A stretch of 64,000 bases of DNA from Streptomyces celluloflavus (GCA_000720995.1 JOEL01000012.1:124001-188000); one strand, 5' to 3'; numbered from the stretch's first letter, positions 43,208 through 50,969 are shown. Notes: generated from the sequence alone by a model not told the origin. Made by a program: numbers and translations.

Positions 43208-43822
43208 TCAGTAGCACTCGTTCTTGCCCTTGGCGACGCTCATCTTCAGACCGCTGAGCTTGAACGTGCCGGCCGTGGTGGCCCAGGCACGCTGCTCTAC
43301 GCCGGTCAGCACGGCCTTCTCGGCTTCCTGGGCGAAGGAGCCCTTGTCCGCCATATCACCCGCGTGCATACCGGGGTTGGACGTCGAACCCGCAGCAACA
43401 CCGATGTTGATGTTCTTGAAGGTCGCGTCCGCCTTCAGCTGGTCGAGGTCGATGTACAGGTTCTTCGCCACGACCGGCTTGTCACCCCCGCCCGCCGACA
43501 GCTTCAGCGAGACATCGCCGAACAGCGGCACCGGTACGACCACCGACTGGCACAGGTTCGTGATCTCGGCGCTTGAGAACCCCGAGACCGCCACCGGCAC
43601 CCTCGTACCGTCCTTCTGCACGTCGATGGCTCCGTACTGCACGAAGCCATCGCCCTTCAGCTGGTCCGTAGTGACCTTGAACTGCTGGCCGGACACAGCG
43701 AACGACGCGGCGAGCGCACCCTGCGAGATCGCGACGCCGATCGCGGCGGTCGCCGCGATACTCGGCACCATGACGACGGCGAACCGCTTCCATCTGGTCC
43801 CGCCACGAGCCTGGGACTCCAT
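43208..43822 (-). CDS. Secreted or anchored protein, DUF6230-like
   Basis: 204 aa from the ATG at 43822, with a very strong AAGGAGGAAAG ribosome site. An N-terminal basic stretch and hydrophobic helix (about residues 18-40, FAVVMVPSIAATAAIGVAIS) form a signal peptide or anchor. The rest is predicted beta-rich, with two cysteines (in ITNLCQSV and the C-terminal NECY) and the element GTFKLSGLKMSVAKG. Old annotations of relatives as 'cholesterol esterase' are not supported: no catalytic Ser motif is visible. The ribosome site suggests high expression. It starts a likely unit with the micro-ORF and DUF6114-like gene. Confidence 0.85.
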   Translation of the reverse strand: MESQARGGTRWKRFAVVMVPSIAATAAIGVAISQGALAASFAVSGQQFKVTTDQLKGDGFVQYGAIDVQKDGTRVPVAVSGFSSAEITNLCQSVVVPVPLFGDVSLKLSAGGGDKPVVAKNLYIDLDQLKADATFKNINIGVAAGSTSNPGMHAGDMADKGSFAQEAEKAVLTGVEQRAWATTAGTFKLSGLKMSVAKGKNECY

Positions 43823-44322
43823 GACTTTCCTCCTTCTCGGACGTACATCTCCGGTACCGGCCGCCGCGGTTGGGCGGCCGCACCTGGGATGGGAGAAGTG
43901 CTACGTCCTCGGGAAGGAGAGCGCCCGTCCTCGGAGGCGGAGCGCGTTCCGAACACCGGCGATCACCCCCGAGCGACAACCACTGGCCACGCTCTCGCGC
44001 AACCTCCTGGACAGGCCCTGCCGGGTAGGGCAGAGACCCCCCTGTCCACGGCCGGCGCCACTGCCGCCGGCCACTCGGTGGGGACCCAAGTACCCCGCGG
44101 CGCCGACCGGATGACGGGCTGCGGGAATGGACCGAGCGTGGCCGATCGTGGTGCATTCGGGGCCGCCGCACAAGGGGTTCATTACTTGCGAGTAACGGCT
44201 GGATAACCGAACCGTGGCCGACTGATATCGCCCGGGTACACAGGGTCGTCGCAGATCGCGACGGCAGATCGGGTAATTGCGGACAGAGGGCCGCAAAGCA
44301 ATGCGCTGGACTTACTCCAAGT
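43823..44322. other. 500-bp upstream region of the DUF6230-like gene
   Basis: No credible gene on either strand. Its left part is ordinary GC-rich sequence; from about 44180 it is AT-richer and carries the TTACT/AGTAA palindromes listed separately. It probably contains the promoter and a long 5' leader. Confidence 0.5.
44182..44195. promoter_or_regulatory. Palindrome TTACTTGCGAGTAA
   Basis: Arms TTACT and AGTAA are exact complements, and the central GC also matches. It is about 360 bp upstream of the DUF6230-like start. A second site with the same arms lies at 44312-44324, which argues for a shared DNA-binding protein. Confidence 0.45.
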
Positions 44323-44324
44323 AA
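44312..44324. promoter_or_regulatory. Palindrome TTACTCCAAGTAA, second copy of the TTACT/AGTAA site
   Basis: Same 5-bp arms as the site at 44182, with a 3-nt centre. Its right end overlaps by two bases the base of the terminator hairpin of the thioredoxin-TPR gene. Confidence 0.4.
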
Positions 44325-44369
44325 CAGCGGCCACGCTTCACCAAGATTTGGTAAAGCGTGGCCGCTGTT
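44323..44369 (-). terminator. Near-perfect hairpin downstream of the thioredoxin-TPR gene
   Basis: Arms 44323-44338 and 44354-44369 pair over 16 bp. After one mismatch, ACCAA (44340-44344) pairs with TTGGT (44348-44352) around a 3-nt loop. It lies 52 bp past the minus-strand stop. Confidence 0.8.
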
Positions 44370-44420
44370 CCGTTTGCCGAAAGGGGTCCCGGGACGGGTG
44401 GAGGGAAGAAGGCCAGCGGC

Positions 44421-45389
44421 TCAGAACAGCACGCGGGCCAGCGCCGTACGCGCCGAGATCACCCGCGGATCGTCCGCGCCGATCACCTCGAAGAGCTCCA
44501 GCAGCCGCAGCCGCGCGGTCTCCCGGTCGTCACCGGCCGTCCGCCGCACCGCGTCGACCAGGCGGGCGAAGGCGTCCTCGACATGTCCGCCGACCAGATC
44601 GAGGTCGGCGGCACGGATCTGCGCCGCCACATCGGCCGGCTGCTCGGCGGCCTCCTTGCGGACCGCCTGCGGGTCCAGATCCTGTACCCGGCGCAGGAGT
44701 TCGGCCTGCGCGAGGCCGAGCTTGGCCTCCGGGTTGGCCGGGTCGTCGGAGAGCACGTTCTGATACGCCTGGATGGCACCGCCCAGATCGCCGGAGTCCA
44801 GCGCCTGGTTCGCGGCCTCCAGCAATGCGTCGTACGGACCGGCCGGCTCCTCGGCGACCGGCTGCTCCTCGGCATCGCCCGCCGCCTCGACCGGCGCGCC
44901 GACGATGCCGAACTGCTGCTCGGCGGCCTGCACCAGCTGGTCGAGCACCTGCTTGATCTGGGACTGCGGGGCCGCGCCCTGGAAGAGCGGGATGGGCTGG
45001 CCCGCGACGACCGCGAAGACCGCCGGGACGCCCTGCACCCCGAACTGCTGGGCGAGCATCGGGCTGGCGTCGACATCGATCCTGGCCACCACGAACTTGC
45101 CGGCGTACTCCTCCGCGAGGCGCTCCATCACCGGGGCCAGCTGCTTGCACGGCTGGCACCACTCGGCCCAGAAGACGACGACGACCGGGACCTCGTTGGA
45201 GCGCTGGAGGACCTCCTGCTGGAACCCTGCCTCATCGACCTCGAAGACCAGGGCGGTGCCGCTCACCGGCGCCGCGCCGGTGCGGGCCGCCTCGGCGCGG
45301 GCCTGCTCCGCCTTCTGCTTCGCATCGCCGGCCGCCTTCACCGCGGCAAGATCGACGACTCCGCTCATGGACATATTGCGTGGCTGCAT
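44421..45389 (-). CDS. Thioredoxin-fold protein with TPR tail (YbbN/CnoX-like)
   Basis: 322 aa from the ATG at 45389, with GGAGGA 8 nt upstream. An N-terminal helix (about residues 1-45) precedes a thioredoxin domain with the active site W77-C78-Q-P-C81 (canonical thioredoxin has WCGPC) and the cis-Pro loop QGVPAVFAV. Residues about 170-320 are tetratricopeptide-like helices (YDALLEAANQALDSGDLGGAI and VEDAFARLVDAV). This plan matches E. coli YbbN (CnoX), a chaperone-like protein linked to DnaK/GroEL and redox stress. Here both cysteines are present, so redox activity is plausible. It is divergent from a TetR gene. Confidence 0.92.
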   Translation of the reverse strand: MQPRNMSMSGVVDLAAVKAAGDAKQKAEQARAEAARTGAAPVSGTALVFEVDEAGFQQEVLQRSNEVPVVVVFWAEWCQPCKQLAPVMERLAEEYAGKFVVARIDVDASPMLAQQFGVQGVPAVFAVVAGQPIPLFQGAAPQSQIKQVLDQLVQAAEQQFGIVGAPVEAAGDAEEQPVAEEPAGPYDALLEAANQALDSGDLGGAIQAYQNVLSDDPANPEAKLGLAQAELLRRVQDLDPQAVRKEAAEQPADVAAQIRAADLDLVGGHVEDAFARLVDAVRRTAGDDRETARLRLLELFEVIGADDPRVISARTALARVLF

Positions 45390-45592
45390 GGGTCCATCCT
45401 CCCCCCTGGGCGGGCCGTTCCGGAAAGCGGTGCGCACAATCCGGCCGGACAGCGCCGCTGACCTGCCGGTGAGCTCCGCGCCCGACCGCGTACGCCGCGC
45501 CGGGATGGCGGCGTACACCGAGGCGCAGCGCCCGAGTTGCGGGAGTCCTGCACGGCCGCAGGTCCCCACCCAAGGCCAAGTGGTCATCACTC

Positions 45593-45615
45593 TTACGCTA
45601 CGGGTCGTAGCGTAA
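45593..45615. promoter_or_regulatory. Perfect inverted repeat, candidate operator
   Basis: TTACGCTACG (45593-45602), GGT, CGTAGCGTAA (45606-45615): exact 10-bp arms with a 3-nt spacer. It is 104 bp before the tetR start and about 204 bp before the thioredoxin-TPR start, so it could control either gene. Its sequence differs from the palindrome next to tetR. Confidence 0.65.
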
Positions 45616-45694
45616 CTCGCCGTCACCCTCACGGGGCAACCCCCCTCCGGCGACCCGTCCCGTGATCTGCCTCACCCGTTGCGCCACCCGGTTG

Positions 45695-45710
45695 CCTACC
45701 GGCCGGTAGG
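45695..45710. promoter_or_regulatory. Perfect 16-bp palindrome CCTACCGGCCGGTAGG, probable TetR autoregulatory site
   Basis: It ends 9 bp before the tetR ATG and overlaps where the ribosome site or transcription start should be. A bound repressor would block the gene. Length and symmetry fit TetR-family operators. Confidence 0.7.
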
Positions 45711-45719
45711 GTCGCCCGC

Positions 45720-46355
45720 ATGCCGCACTCCGCCAGTTCCCCCAAGGGCCGCCCCGGCCGCCCGCGCAGCGCCGCGGCCGACCGCGCGATCCTCGACGCG
45801 ACCCGCGCCGCGCTCGTCGACCTGGGCTGGGGAAAGCTCACCATGGGCGATGTCGCGGCCCGCGCCGGCGTCGCCAAGACGACCCTCTACCGCCGCTGGG
45901 CCAACAAGAACGAGCTGGTCGTGGACGCCGTCGCCGTCCTCTTCGACGAACTCGAACTCCCCGACCTCGGCTGCCTCCAGGCCGATATCGAGGGCGTGGT
46001 GCGGCAGTTCGGCGCGCTGCTCGCGCGGCCCGAGACCAAGACGGCGCTGATGGCCGTGGTCGCCGAGTCCACCACCGACGACGCGCTGCGCGAGCGGATC
46101 CGGTCGGCGATCGTCGACCGCCAGAAGCGGCTGGTGGTCCTCGGCCGCGAGCGCGCCCAGCAGCGCGGCGAACTCCCGCCGGACGTCCCGGGACCCGAGG
46201 GCGCCCTGGCCGCCGCGCGCACCGCGGGCCTGATCTTCGACCTGATCGCGGGGGCGATCGTGCACCGCACCCTGGTCACCGCGGAGCCGGTGGACGCGGA
46301 ATGGGCCCACCGGCTCTCGACGGTGCTCCTCCAAGGCCTGGGCGGCCTGGACTGA
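45720..46355 (+). CDS. TetR/AcrR family transcriptional regulator
   Basis: 211 aa. An N-terminal RPGRPRS tail leads into the TetR helix-turn-helix (about residues 20-65: AILDATRAALVDLGWGKLTM, then VAKTTLYRRWANKNELVVDA). The C-terminal domain is all-helical, of the kind seen in the TetR_C_11 group. No ligand is evident. A perfect palindrome adjoins its start, suggesting self-repression. Neighbours are a divergent thioredoxin-TPR gene and a convergent sugar epimerase, neither an obvious target. Confidence 0.93.
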   Translation: MPHSASSPKGRPGRPRSAAADRAILDATRAALVDLGWGKLTMGDVAARAGVAKTTLYRRWANKNELVVDAVAVLFDELELPDLGCLQADIEGVVRQFGALLARPETKTALMAVVAESTTDDALRERIRSAIVDRQKRLVVLGRERAQQRGELPPDVPGPEGALAAARTAGLIFDLIAGAIVHRTLVTAEPVDAEWAHRLSTVLLQGLGGLD

Positions 46356-46379
46356 GCGGGCCCGGCCGGGCCGCGGCTC
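46354..46379. terminator. GC palindrome between convergent tetR and epimerase genes
   Basis: GGCCCGGCCGGGCC (46359-46372) lies in the 22-bp gap between the two stops and is flanked by weaker complementary GAGC/GCTC ends. It is probably a bidirectional terminator, although very short-looped. Confidence 0.5.
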
Positions 46380-47400
46380 ACACCTGGTAGCGGTCCGCGC
46401 GGAACAGGTGCAGATTCCCGGCCACCCACTCCGAGGTCCGCGCCAGTCCCTCCGTCAGCGACACCCGCGGCTCCCACGAAGCCCATTCGCGCGCCCGGGA
46501 GTTGTCCGACAGCAGCCGCTCGACCTCGCTGCCCGAGGGCCGCAGCCGCGCGGGGTCCACCTCCACCTCCGCCGTGCTGCCGGAGGCTTCGATCAGCGCC
46601 TGGGCGAGCGCGCCGATGCTGATCTCCCGGCCGCTGCCGAGGTTGACGACCTGCCCCAGCGCCCGGTCGCAGTCGGCCATCGCCAGGAAACCGGCCGCGG
46701 TGTCCGTGACGAAGGTGAAATCGCGGGTGGGGGTGAGCGAGCCGAGCTTGAGCCGGCGGGCACCGGAGTGCAGCTGGGCCAGGATCGTGGGGATCACGGC
46801 GCGCGCCGACTGCCGGGGGCCGTAGGTGTTGAAGGGCCGGACGACCGTCACCGGCAGCTCGAACGCGTGCCAGTGCGAGAGCGCCATCATGTCGGCGCCG
46901 ATCTTCGACGCGGAGTACGGCGACTGCGGCTGGAGCGGATGGTCCTCTGCTATCGGTGCGGTCAGCGCGGTCCCGTAGACCTCACTGGTGGAGGTGTGCA
47001 CCAGCCGCCGCACGGCGTGCCGCCGGCACGCCTCCGCGATGTTCTCGGTGCCGACCACGTTCGTCTGCACATACGCGCCGGGCGAGTCGTAGCTGTACGG
47101 GATGCCGATCAGCGCCGCCAGGTGGAAGACGGTGTCGCAGCCGGCGACGGCGTCCATCACCCGGCCGGCGTCCCGCACATCCCCGGAGATCATCTCGACG
47201 GGGCTGTCCGGCACCAGGTAGCGGGCGAGGTTGCCCTTCTCGGCGTACGGCTTGTAGTGCACGAAGGCGCGCACCTCGGCGCCCCGCTCGACCAGCAGAT
47301 CGACGAGGGCCGAGCCGATGAACCCCTCGGCGCCGGTCACCAGGACCTTGCGGCCCCGCCACTGCCGCGTACCGCTGCTCATGCTGACTCCGTTGCTCAT
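46378..47400 (-). CDS. NAD(P)-dependent sugar-nucleotide epimerase/dehydratase (extended SDR)
   Basis: 340 aa, read leftward. The first ATG (47400) overlaps the upstream stop; a second in-frame ATG (47382) has an identical ribosome site, because the RBS-start segment is duplicated. Motifs: Rossmann VTGAEGFIGSALVD (GxxGxxG), HLAALIGIPYSYDSP, catalytic Tyr/Lys in YSASKIGAD, and a substrate segment RPFNTYGPRQSAR. It belongs to the extended SDR family acting on NDP-sugars (GalE/RmlB/GDP-mannose dehydratase relatives). Coupling to a MurG-like glycosyltransferase suggests it supplies or modifies the sugar used in an envelope or metabolite glycan. Confidence 0.93.
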   Translation of the reverse strand: MSNGVSMSSGTRQWRGRKVLVTGAEGFIGSALVDLLVERGAEVRAFVHYKPYAEKGNLARYLVPDSPVEMISGDVRDAGRVMDAVAGCDTVFHLAALIGIPYSYDSPGAYVQTNVVGTENIAEACRRHAVRRLVHTSTSEVYGTALTAPIAEDHPLQPQSPYSASKIGADMMALSHWHAFELPVTVVRPFNTYGPRQSARAVIPTILAQLHSGARRLKLGSLTPTRDFTFVTDTAAGFLAMADCDRALGQVVNLGSGREISIGALAQALIEASGSTAEVEVDPARLRPSGSEVERLLSDNSRAREWASWEPRVSLTEGLARTSEWVAGNLHLFRADRYQV

Positions 47401-47409
47401 GCTGACTCC
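47376..47409 (-). repeat. 18-bp tandem duplication of an RBS-start-codon module
   Basis: The 16-mer ggagtcagcatgagca (minus strand) occurs at 47409-47394 and again at 47391-47376. Each copy has GGAG, a 7-nt spacer, ATG and the next codons. The period of 18 keeps both ATGs in frame with the epimerase, giving two equal start sites. Confidence 0.9.
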
Positions 47410-48563
47410 TTCAGGTGCGTGGTGGGGTGGTGCGGATGGGGGCGGCCGGCCAGTGCGCGGGCCCTGGCGGCCAGCAGGTCGGCGGCCTGGGCGTGGGTGC
47501 CCGGGTCGGCGGCGGCGCCCATCGCCGCGAGCCGGTCCGGGTCGGCGAGCAGCGGGTCGACGAGCGCGGCCAGCCGCTCCGCGGTGGTCTCCGCGTCCGG
47601 CAGCAGCAGCGCCGCCCCGGCGTCGGAGAGCACCCGCGCGTTATGTGTCTGGTGGTCGCCGGGCGCGTGCGGGTACGGCACCAGGACGGCGGGCATCCCG
47701 ATGGTGGCCAGCTCCGCGACGGTCGCCGAACCGGCCCGGCACACGACCAGGTCGGCGGCCGCGTACGCCAGATCCATCCGGTCCAGGTACGGCACCGCCT
47801 CGGCCACGGCCGCCCCGCCGTTCGCCGCCAGCAGTTCCCGGGTCTCCGCCAGCGCCGCCGGGCCGGTCTTGATGAGCAGCCGCAGATCGGTCCGGGAGCG
47901 GTAGCGGGCCGCCAGCCCCACCGAGGCCGCGGTGAGCCGGGCCGCGCCCAGGCTCCCGCCGTTGACCAGCAGCAGCCGGGCCCCCTCCGGGATGCCCAGG
48001 GTCCGCCGCGCGGTGGCCCGCAGCGCCGTACGGTCCAGCCGGGCGAGCGGCCCGACCAGCGGCATCCCGACGGTCTCGGCGTGCTCGCCGCCGACCAGGT
48101 GCGTCCGGCTGCGGTCGAAGGCGAGCGCCAGGTGCGGGGTGAGCCGGGCCGCGAACTTGTTGGCCCGGCCGGGCACCGCGTTGGACTCGTGGACCAGGCT
48201 CGGCAGTCCGGCCAGCCGCGCCCCGACGATGACCGGCGCGCTCGGATAGCCGCCCATACCGACCGCGACCTGGGCGCCCTGCGCCTTGAGGATGGCGCGG
48301 CACTGGGCGCCCGCCCGCAGCAGCGCGGCCGGCAGCAGATAGCGCTTGGCGCCCAGCGAGGGGTCGAACGGGATCATGTCGACGGTGTGCAGCCGGTATC
48401 CGGCTTCAGGGATGAGCCGCGTCTCCAGCCCGCGCTCGGTCCCCACGAAGGAGATCACCGCGTCCGGCTCGGCCCGGCGGAGCGCGTCGGCGAGGGCGAG
48501 TCCGGGATAGATGTGGCCACCGGTGCCGCCCGCACCGATCACGACAGAGAGTGGTGTGCGCAT
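47397..48563 (-). CDS. MurG-like glycosyltransferase (GT28), second paralogue
   Basis: 388 aa from the ATG at 48563; a GTG at 48572 is also possible and neither has a strong ribosome site. It has the MurG hallmarks: N-terminal lipid-acceptor G-loops GAGGTGGHIYPGLAL and GMGGYPSAPVIVGA, HESNAVPGRANK, and the C-terminal UDP-sugar site VCRAGSATVAELATIGMPAVLVPYPHAPGDHQTHNA. MurG normally sits in the division/cell-wall cluster; this copy is coupled to an epimerase and faces a two-component system. It may be a specialised enzyme for a modified lipid-linked saccharide or a secondary metabolite. That role is inference. Confidence 0.9.
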   Translation of the reverse strand: MRTPLSVVIGAGGTGGHIYPGLALADALRRAEPDAVISFVGTERGLETRLIPEAGYRLHTVDMIPFDPSLGAKRYLLPAALLRAGAQCRAILKAQGAQVAVGMGGYPSAPVIVGARLAGLPSLVHESNAVPGRANKFAARLTPHLALAFDRSRTHLVGGEHAETVGMPLVGPLARLDRTALRATARRTLGIPEGARLLLVNGGSLGAARLTAASVGLAARYRSRTDLRLLIKTGPAALAETRELLAANGGAAVAEAVPYLDRMDLAYAAADLVVCRAGSATVAELATIGMPAVLVPYPHAPGDHQTHNARVLSDAGAALLLPDAETTAERLAALVDPLLADPDRLAAMGAAADPGTHAQAADLLAARARALAGRPHPHHPTTHLKESA

Positions 48564-48586
48564 GGCCGCCACGCTCGCGAAATGTC

Positions 48587-48604
48587 CTAAGAGGCTTCTA
48601 AGAG
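48587..48604. promoter_or_regulatory. 11-bp-period direct repeat CTAAGAG-N4-CTAAGAG
   Basis: Two exact 7-mers, 48587-48593 and 48598-48604, start 11 bp apart, about one helical turn. That spacing is typical of tandem half-sites bound by OmpR/PhoB-family regulators such as the one encoded at 48627. It lies in the short gap between the divergent murG-like and regulator genes. Confidence 0.6.
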
Positions 48605-48626
48605 CAGCGTTTGGCAGCCTGTGTCC

Positions 48627-49409
48627 ATGTCACCCGAGCCATCCTCGCCCTCCGAGCCCTCCGGGCCCCCCGTGCCGTCCGGGCCTGCGGGCCCCGCCCG
48701 CCCGCCGGCGCCCTCCCCCGCCCCGCCCCCGGCGCGGATCCTCGTCGTCGACGACGAACCCGAGGTACGCGCCGCCGTCGAGGACGGACTCGGCGTCGAG
48801 GGCTACGCGGTACGGGGCGCCGCCGACGGGCTCGCGGCCCTCTCCGAGGTCGCCGCCTGGCAGCCGGACGCGATCGTCCTGGACGTGCTGATGCCGGTCC
48901 TGGACGGGCTCGCGGTCTGCCGCCGGCTGCGCGCGCTGGACGACCGTACGCCGATCCTCGTGCTGACCGCGCTGGACTCGGTCAGCGAGCGGGTGGACGG
49001 GCTGGACGCCGGGGCCGACGACTACCTCGTCAAGCCGTTCGCGCTGGACGAACTGGTCGCCCGGGTCCGGGCGCTGCTGCGCCGCGCCTCGGCCGCCGGC
49101 GCCGACGACACCCGGCTCACCTTCGCCGATCTGGTCGTCGATCCGCTGACCCGCACCGGCCACCGGGCGGGCCGGCCGCTGGAGTTCAGCCGTACCGAAT
49201 GGGCGCTGCTCGAACTGCTGCTGCTGCACCCGGGGCAGGTGATGCCGCGCGAGGTGATCCTGGAGCGGGTCTGGGGCCGCGACTTCGGTCCGGACTCCAA
49301 CTCCCTCGCCGTCTACATCGGTTATCTGCGCCGCAAGCTGGAGGCCGGCGGCGAGTCCCGGCTGGTGCACACCGTGCACGGCGTGGGCTACCGCCTGGAC
49401 CGGGCGTGA
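48627..49409 (+). CDS. Response regulator, OmpR/PhoB family
   Basis: 260 aa from the ATG at 48627; a GTG two codons earlier is possible. A Pro/Ser-rich leader of about 35 residues precedes the receiver domain, with VVDDEPEV, phosphoacceptor Asp in AIVLDVLMP and Lys in YLVKPF. The winged-helix DNA-binding domain follows (LEFSRTEWALLELLLLHPGQV, then VYIGYLRRKLEAGG and TVHGVGYRLD). The kinase gene overlaps its end (GTGA). It probably binds the phased repeat at 48587, controlling itself and the MurG-like/epimerase operon. Confidence 0.93.
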   Translation: MSPEPSSPSEPSGPPVPSGPAGPARPPAPSPAPPPARILVVDDEPEVRAAVEDGLGVEGYAVRGAADGLAALSEVAAWQPDAIVLDVLMPVLDGLAVCRRLRALDDRTPILVLTALDSVSERVDGLDAGADDYLVKPFALDELVARVRALLRRASAAGADDTRLTFADLVVDPLTRTGHRAGRPLEFSRTEWALLELLLLHPGQVMPREVILERVWGRDFGPDSNSLAVYIGYLRRKLEAGGESRLVHTVHGVGYRLDRA

Positions 49410-50803
49410 GCGGCCGGCGCGGTCTGGGCGCCCGCTGGCGCCGCCGCCGGCCGCTGCGCACCCGGCTGGCGCTCGCCACCTCCGCGGCGGTGGCGCTGGT
49501 CGCCGTCGGTGTCTGCGCCGCCGCGTTCGTCGTCATCCGCTACCAGATGACCCGCCAGCTGGACCTCAACCTCGCCCAGACGGCCGCCGAGGTCACCCAG
49601 CGCAGCCGCGACTGGGGACCGAGCGCGGGCGATACGAACTGCCGCTACCAGGCCGTGCCCTGCGTCCAGATCGTGCCGTCCGATCCGGCCAGGGATCCGG
49701 GCAAGGCGTACGCGATGCCGGTCACCGACGCCACCCGGCAGGTCGCGGACGGGCGGCGCGCGGCGTACTACAGCGCGCTGACGGTCGCCGGGCAGCCGGT
49801 GCGGATGTACACCACCCGCCTGCCGCACAAGGACGAGGCGCTCCAGGTCGCGCTGCGCTCCGACACCGTGCAGCGGGGGGTGCGGCAGGCCGCCGGGGCG
49901 CTGGCGGCGGTCGGCGGCGCGGGCGTGCTGCTGGCCGCCGCGCTCGGCTACTGGGTCTCGCGCAGCGGTCTGGCGCCGGTCGCCCGGCTGACCGCCACCG
50001 CCGAGCGGATCGCGGCCACCCGCGACGCCCGGCACCGCATCGAACTGCCCGCCGGGCCGCCGGGCCGCGAGGACGAGGTCACCCGGCTCGCCGCCAGCTT
50101 CAACACCATGCTCGGCGAGCTGGAGCAGTCGGTCACCGCCCAGCGCCGCCTGGTCGCGGACGCCTCCCACGAGCTGCGCACCCCGCTGACCGCGCTGCGG
50201 ACCAACGCCGAACTGCTCGCCCGCGCCGACCGGTTGACCGCGGCGCAGCGCGACCGCGCCGCCGCCGCGCTGGGCCGCCAGCTGCGCGAGGTGACCACCC
50301 TCGTCAACGACCTGATCGAGCTCGCCCGGGACGAGGAGCCGCAGCCGCTGGTGGAGCAGGTCCGCCCGGCCGGCCTGCTGGAGCACGCGGTGCGCACGGC
50401 CCGCGAGCACTGGCCGGAAATCGCCTTCACCACCCGCATCGACCCCGCCGCGGCCGACGCCCTGCTCCCCGGCGTCCCGTCGCGGCTGACCCGGCTACTC
50501 TCCAACCTTCTCGACAACGCGGCGAAGTTCTCCCCGCCCGGCGGCCCCGTGGAGACCGCCCTGACCGCCGTGGGCGGCGCCCTGGAGCTGACCGTCCGCG
50601 ACCACGGCCCCGGTATCGCGGCCGCCGATCTCCCGCACGTCTTCGACCGCTTCTACCGCGCCGACGCGGCCCGCGCCCTGCCCGGTTCGGGCCTGGGCCT
50701 GGCCATGGCCCGCCAGATCGCCCACGCCCACGGCGCCGACCTCACCGCGGAGGCGCCGCCCGGCGGCGGCTCCCTCTTCCGCCTCCGCCTCCCGGTGCCG
50801 TGA
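49406..50803 (+). CDS. Sensor histidine kinase, OmpR-partner type (HAMP, HisKA)
   Basis: 465 aa from a GTG overlapping the regulator stop. First helix about residues 22-45, extracytoplasmic domain about 46-155 containing two cysteines five residues apart (NCRYQAVPC, a possible disulfide), second helix about 158-180, HAMP linker (about 181-240), HisKA with the phosphoacceptor in DASHELRTPLTAL, then HATPase_c with the N-box NLLDNAAKFSPP, DHGPGI and GSGLGLAMARQIA. The signal is unknown. Position suggests it watches the cell envelope or regulates the neighbouring nar operon; neither is shown. Confidence 0.93.
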   Translation: MSGRRGLGARWRRRRPLRTRLALATSAAVALVAVGVCAAAFVVIRYQMTRQLDLNLAQTAAEVTQRSRDWGPSAGDTNCRYQAVPCVQIVPSDPARDPGKAYAMPVTDATRQVADGRRAAYYSALTVAGQPVRMYTTRLPHKDEALQVALRSDTVQRGVRQAAGALAAVGGAGVLLAAALGYWVSRSGLAPVARLTATAERIAATRDARHRIELPAGPPGREDEVTRLAASFNTMLGELEQSVTAQRRLVADASHELRTPLTALRTNAELLARADRLTAAQRDRAAAALGRQLREVTTLVNDLIELARDEEPQPLVEQVRPAGLLEHAVRTAREHWPEIAFTTRIDPAAADALLPGVPSRLTRLLSNLLDNAAKFSPPGGPVETALTAVGGALELTVRDHGPGIAAADLPHVFDRFYRADAARALPGSGLGLAMARQIAHAHGADLTAEAPPGGGSLFRLRLPVP

Positions 50804-50954
50804 CCCGGTGGCCGTCGGGGGCGCCGGGCCGACGCATACGACTCCGGACCACACCTCCGGCATAGGAACACCGCCGGCGGCCGGCGCCCCGGTTTGTCGC
50901 GTGATGTGCCCTCACTTCGTACGCATATCGGGCACGTTAGGGCCAGGCACAATT

Positions 50955-50969
50955 ATTGCAAAGGGCAAT
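50955..50969. promoter_or_regulatory. AT-rich inverted repeat upstream of narG
   Basis: ATTGC-AAAGG-GCAAT with exact 5-bp arms, 112 bp before the narG start and inside the only AT-rich patch of the gap. It may be part of the nar promoter or an operator. It does not match the FNR consensus. Confidence 0.4.

Noticed and set aside
43208-43822. Cholesterol esterase
   Set aside because: This name is used for relatives in old annotations, but the protein shows no GxSxG nucleophile motif and is too short for a typical alpha/beta hydrolase.
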